From an uncultured Bacteroidales bacterium (GTDB taxonomy: Bacteria > Bacteroidota > Bacteroidia > Bacteroidales > P3): DNA of 52,565 nucleotides. The notes beneath the pieces were generated by a model. The model was given only the letters and a program-made list of their open reading frames with translations. It was not told the DNA's origin and ran no database searches. A program made the position numbers and the translations under genes. The stretch lies in assembly GCA_944320465.1 (NCBI GenBank), contig CALUHO010000021.1, forward strand, positions 1 through 52,565, in the 5' to 3' direction. Shown one piece after another: positions 52,504-52,565 of this stretch (its first letter is position 1; each line of letters starts with the position of its first letter).

Positions 52504-52565
52504 TGGGCGGCGACGACCTACTCTCCCACGCTTTAGACGCAGTACCATCGGCGCGCGCGGTTTTA
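52504..52565 (-). rRNA. rrf: 5S ribosomal RNA (3' part, cut by window edge)
   Basis: The complement reads ATGGTACTGCGTCTAAAGCG, then TGGGAGAGTAGGTCGTCGCC, the conserved 3' part of 5S rRNA. About half of the gene is present; the rest and the 23S and 16S genes should lie to the right. The 3' end is approximate. Confidence 0.88.

Overview
The window looks like chromosomal DNA of a member of the order Bacteroidales (phylum Bacteroidota). The evidence is a type IX secretion plug protein and a type IX C-terminal sorting signal, DUF4251 and septoil-knot families, many lipoproteins, an alginate-export-like barrel, almost no Shine-Dalgarno sequences, and repeated promoters of the Bacteroidetes form TTTG-N19/20-TAnnTTTG. 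The genus cannot be fixed from sequence alone.

Layout. 1-350: two tandem copies of a ~195-bp mobile repeat. 0.4-5.1 kb: a vWA protein convergent with a four-gene minus-strand run (tadA, cdd, an unknown gene, MoxR-type ATPase), with two 126-bp hairpin elements between the converging ends. 5.1-10.4 kb: a repeat copy, a DUF4251 protein, dprA, elbB, trxB and a LysE-type exporter. 10.6-17.3 kb: an accessory block with two paralogous alpha/beta hydrolases at its ends, an S41 peptidase, an AraC regulator, an aldo/keto reductase and two broken redox genes, followed by a nested hairpin and tRNA-Val(UAC). 18.2-27.8 kb: GH3 protein, nucleoside phosphorylase, transglutaminase-like protein, NrnA-type phosphoesterase, two FKBP lipoproteins, an outer-membrane barrel and a radical SAM protein. 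27.8-31.3 kb: nucleotide-sugar genes (UDP-sugar dehydrogenase, rfbB, rfbA). 31.5-35.3 kb: the pstSCAB phosphate importer on the minus strand. 35.5-42.2 kb: a tiny type IX-sorted protein framed by two repeat copies, three promoter-like units, cinA, a 206-bp palindrome, a septoil-knot protein, a large transglutaminase lipoprotein and another repeat copy. 42.3-52.4 kb: hydroxyacid dehydrogenase, a membrane protein, a kinase-RapZ fusion, the type IX plug protein, a SpmA-SpmB type protein, LUD, SDR, a CBS/CorC transporter and a gamma carbonic anhydrase. The right edge cuts into a 5S rRNA gene on the minus strand, so an rRNA operon lies beyond it.

The most unusual content is non-coding. (1) A MITE-like family of seven copies has 20-21 bp inverted ends; all five solitary copies are flanked by 3-bp TNA target duplications. 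(2) A second family of ~126-bp hairpins sits at convergent gene ends; it keeps tandem G-A mismatches while its outer arms change in a compensating way. (3) A single 206-bp palindrome follows cinA. Families 1 and 2 share a short module (CGGGCAAGATG paired with AGATTGCCCG), which suggests common ancestry or a common binding partner. No transposase gene is present, so any mobilising enzyme must act in trans.
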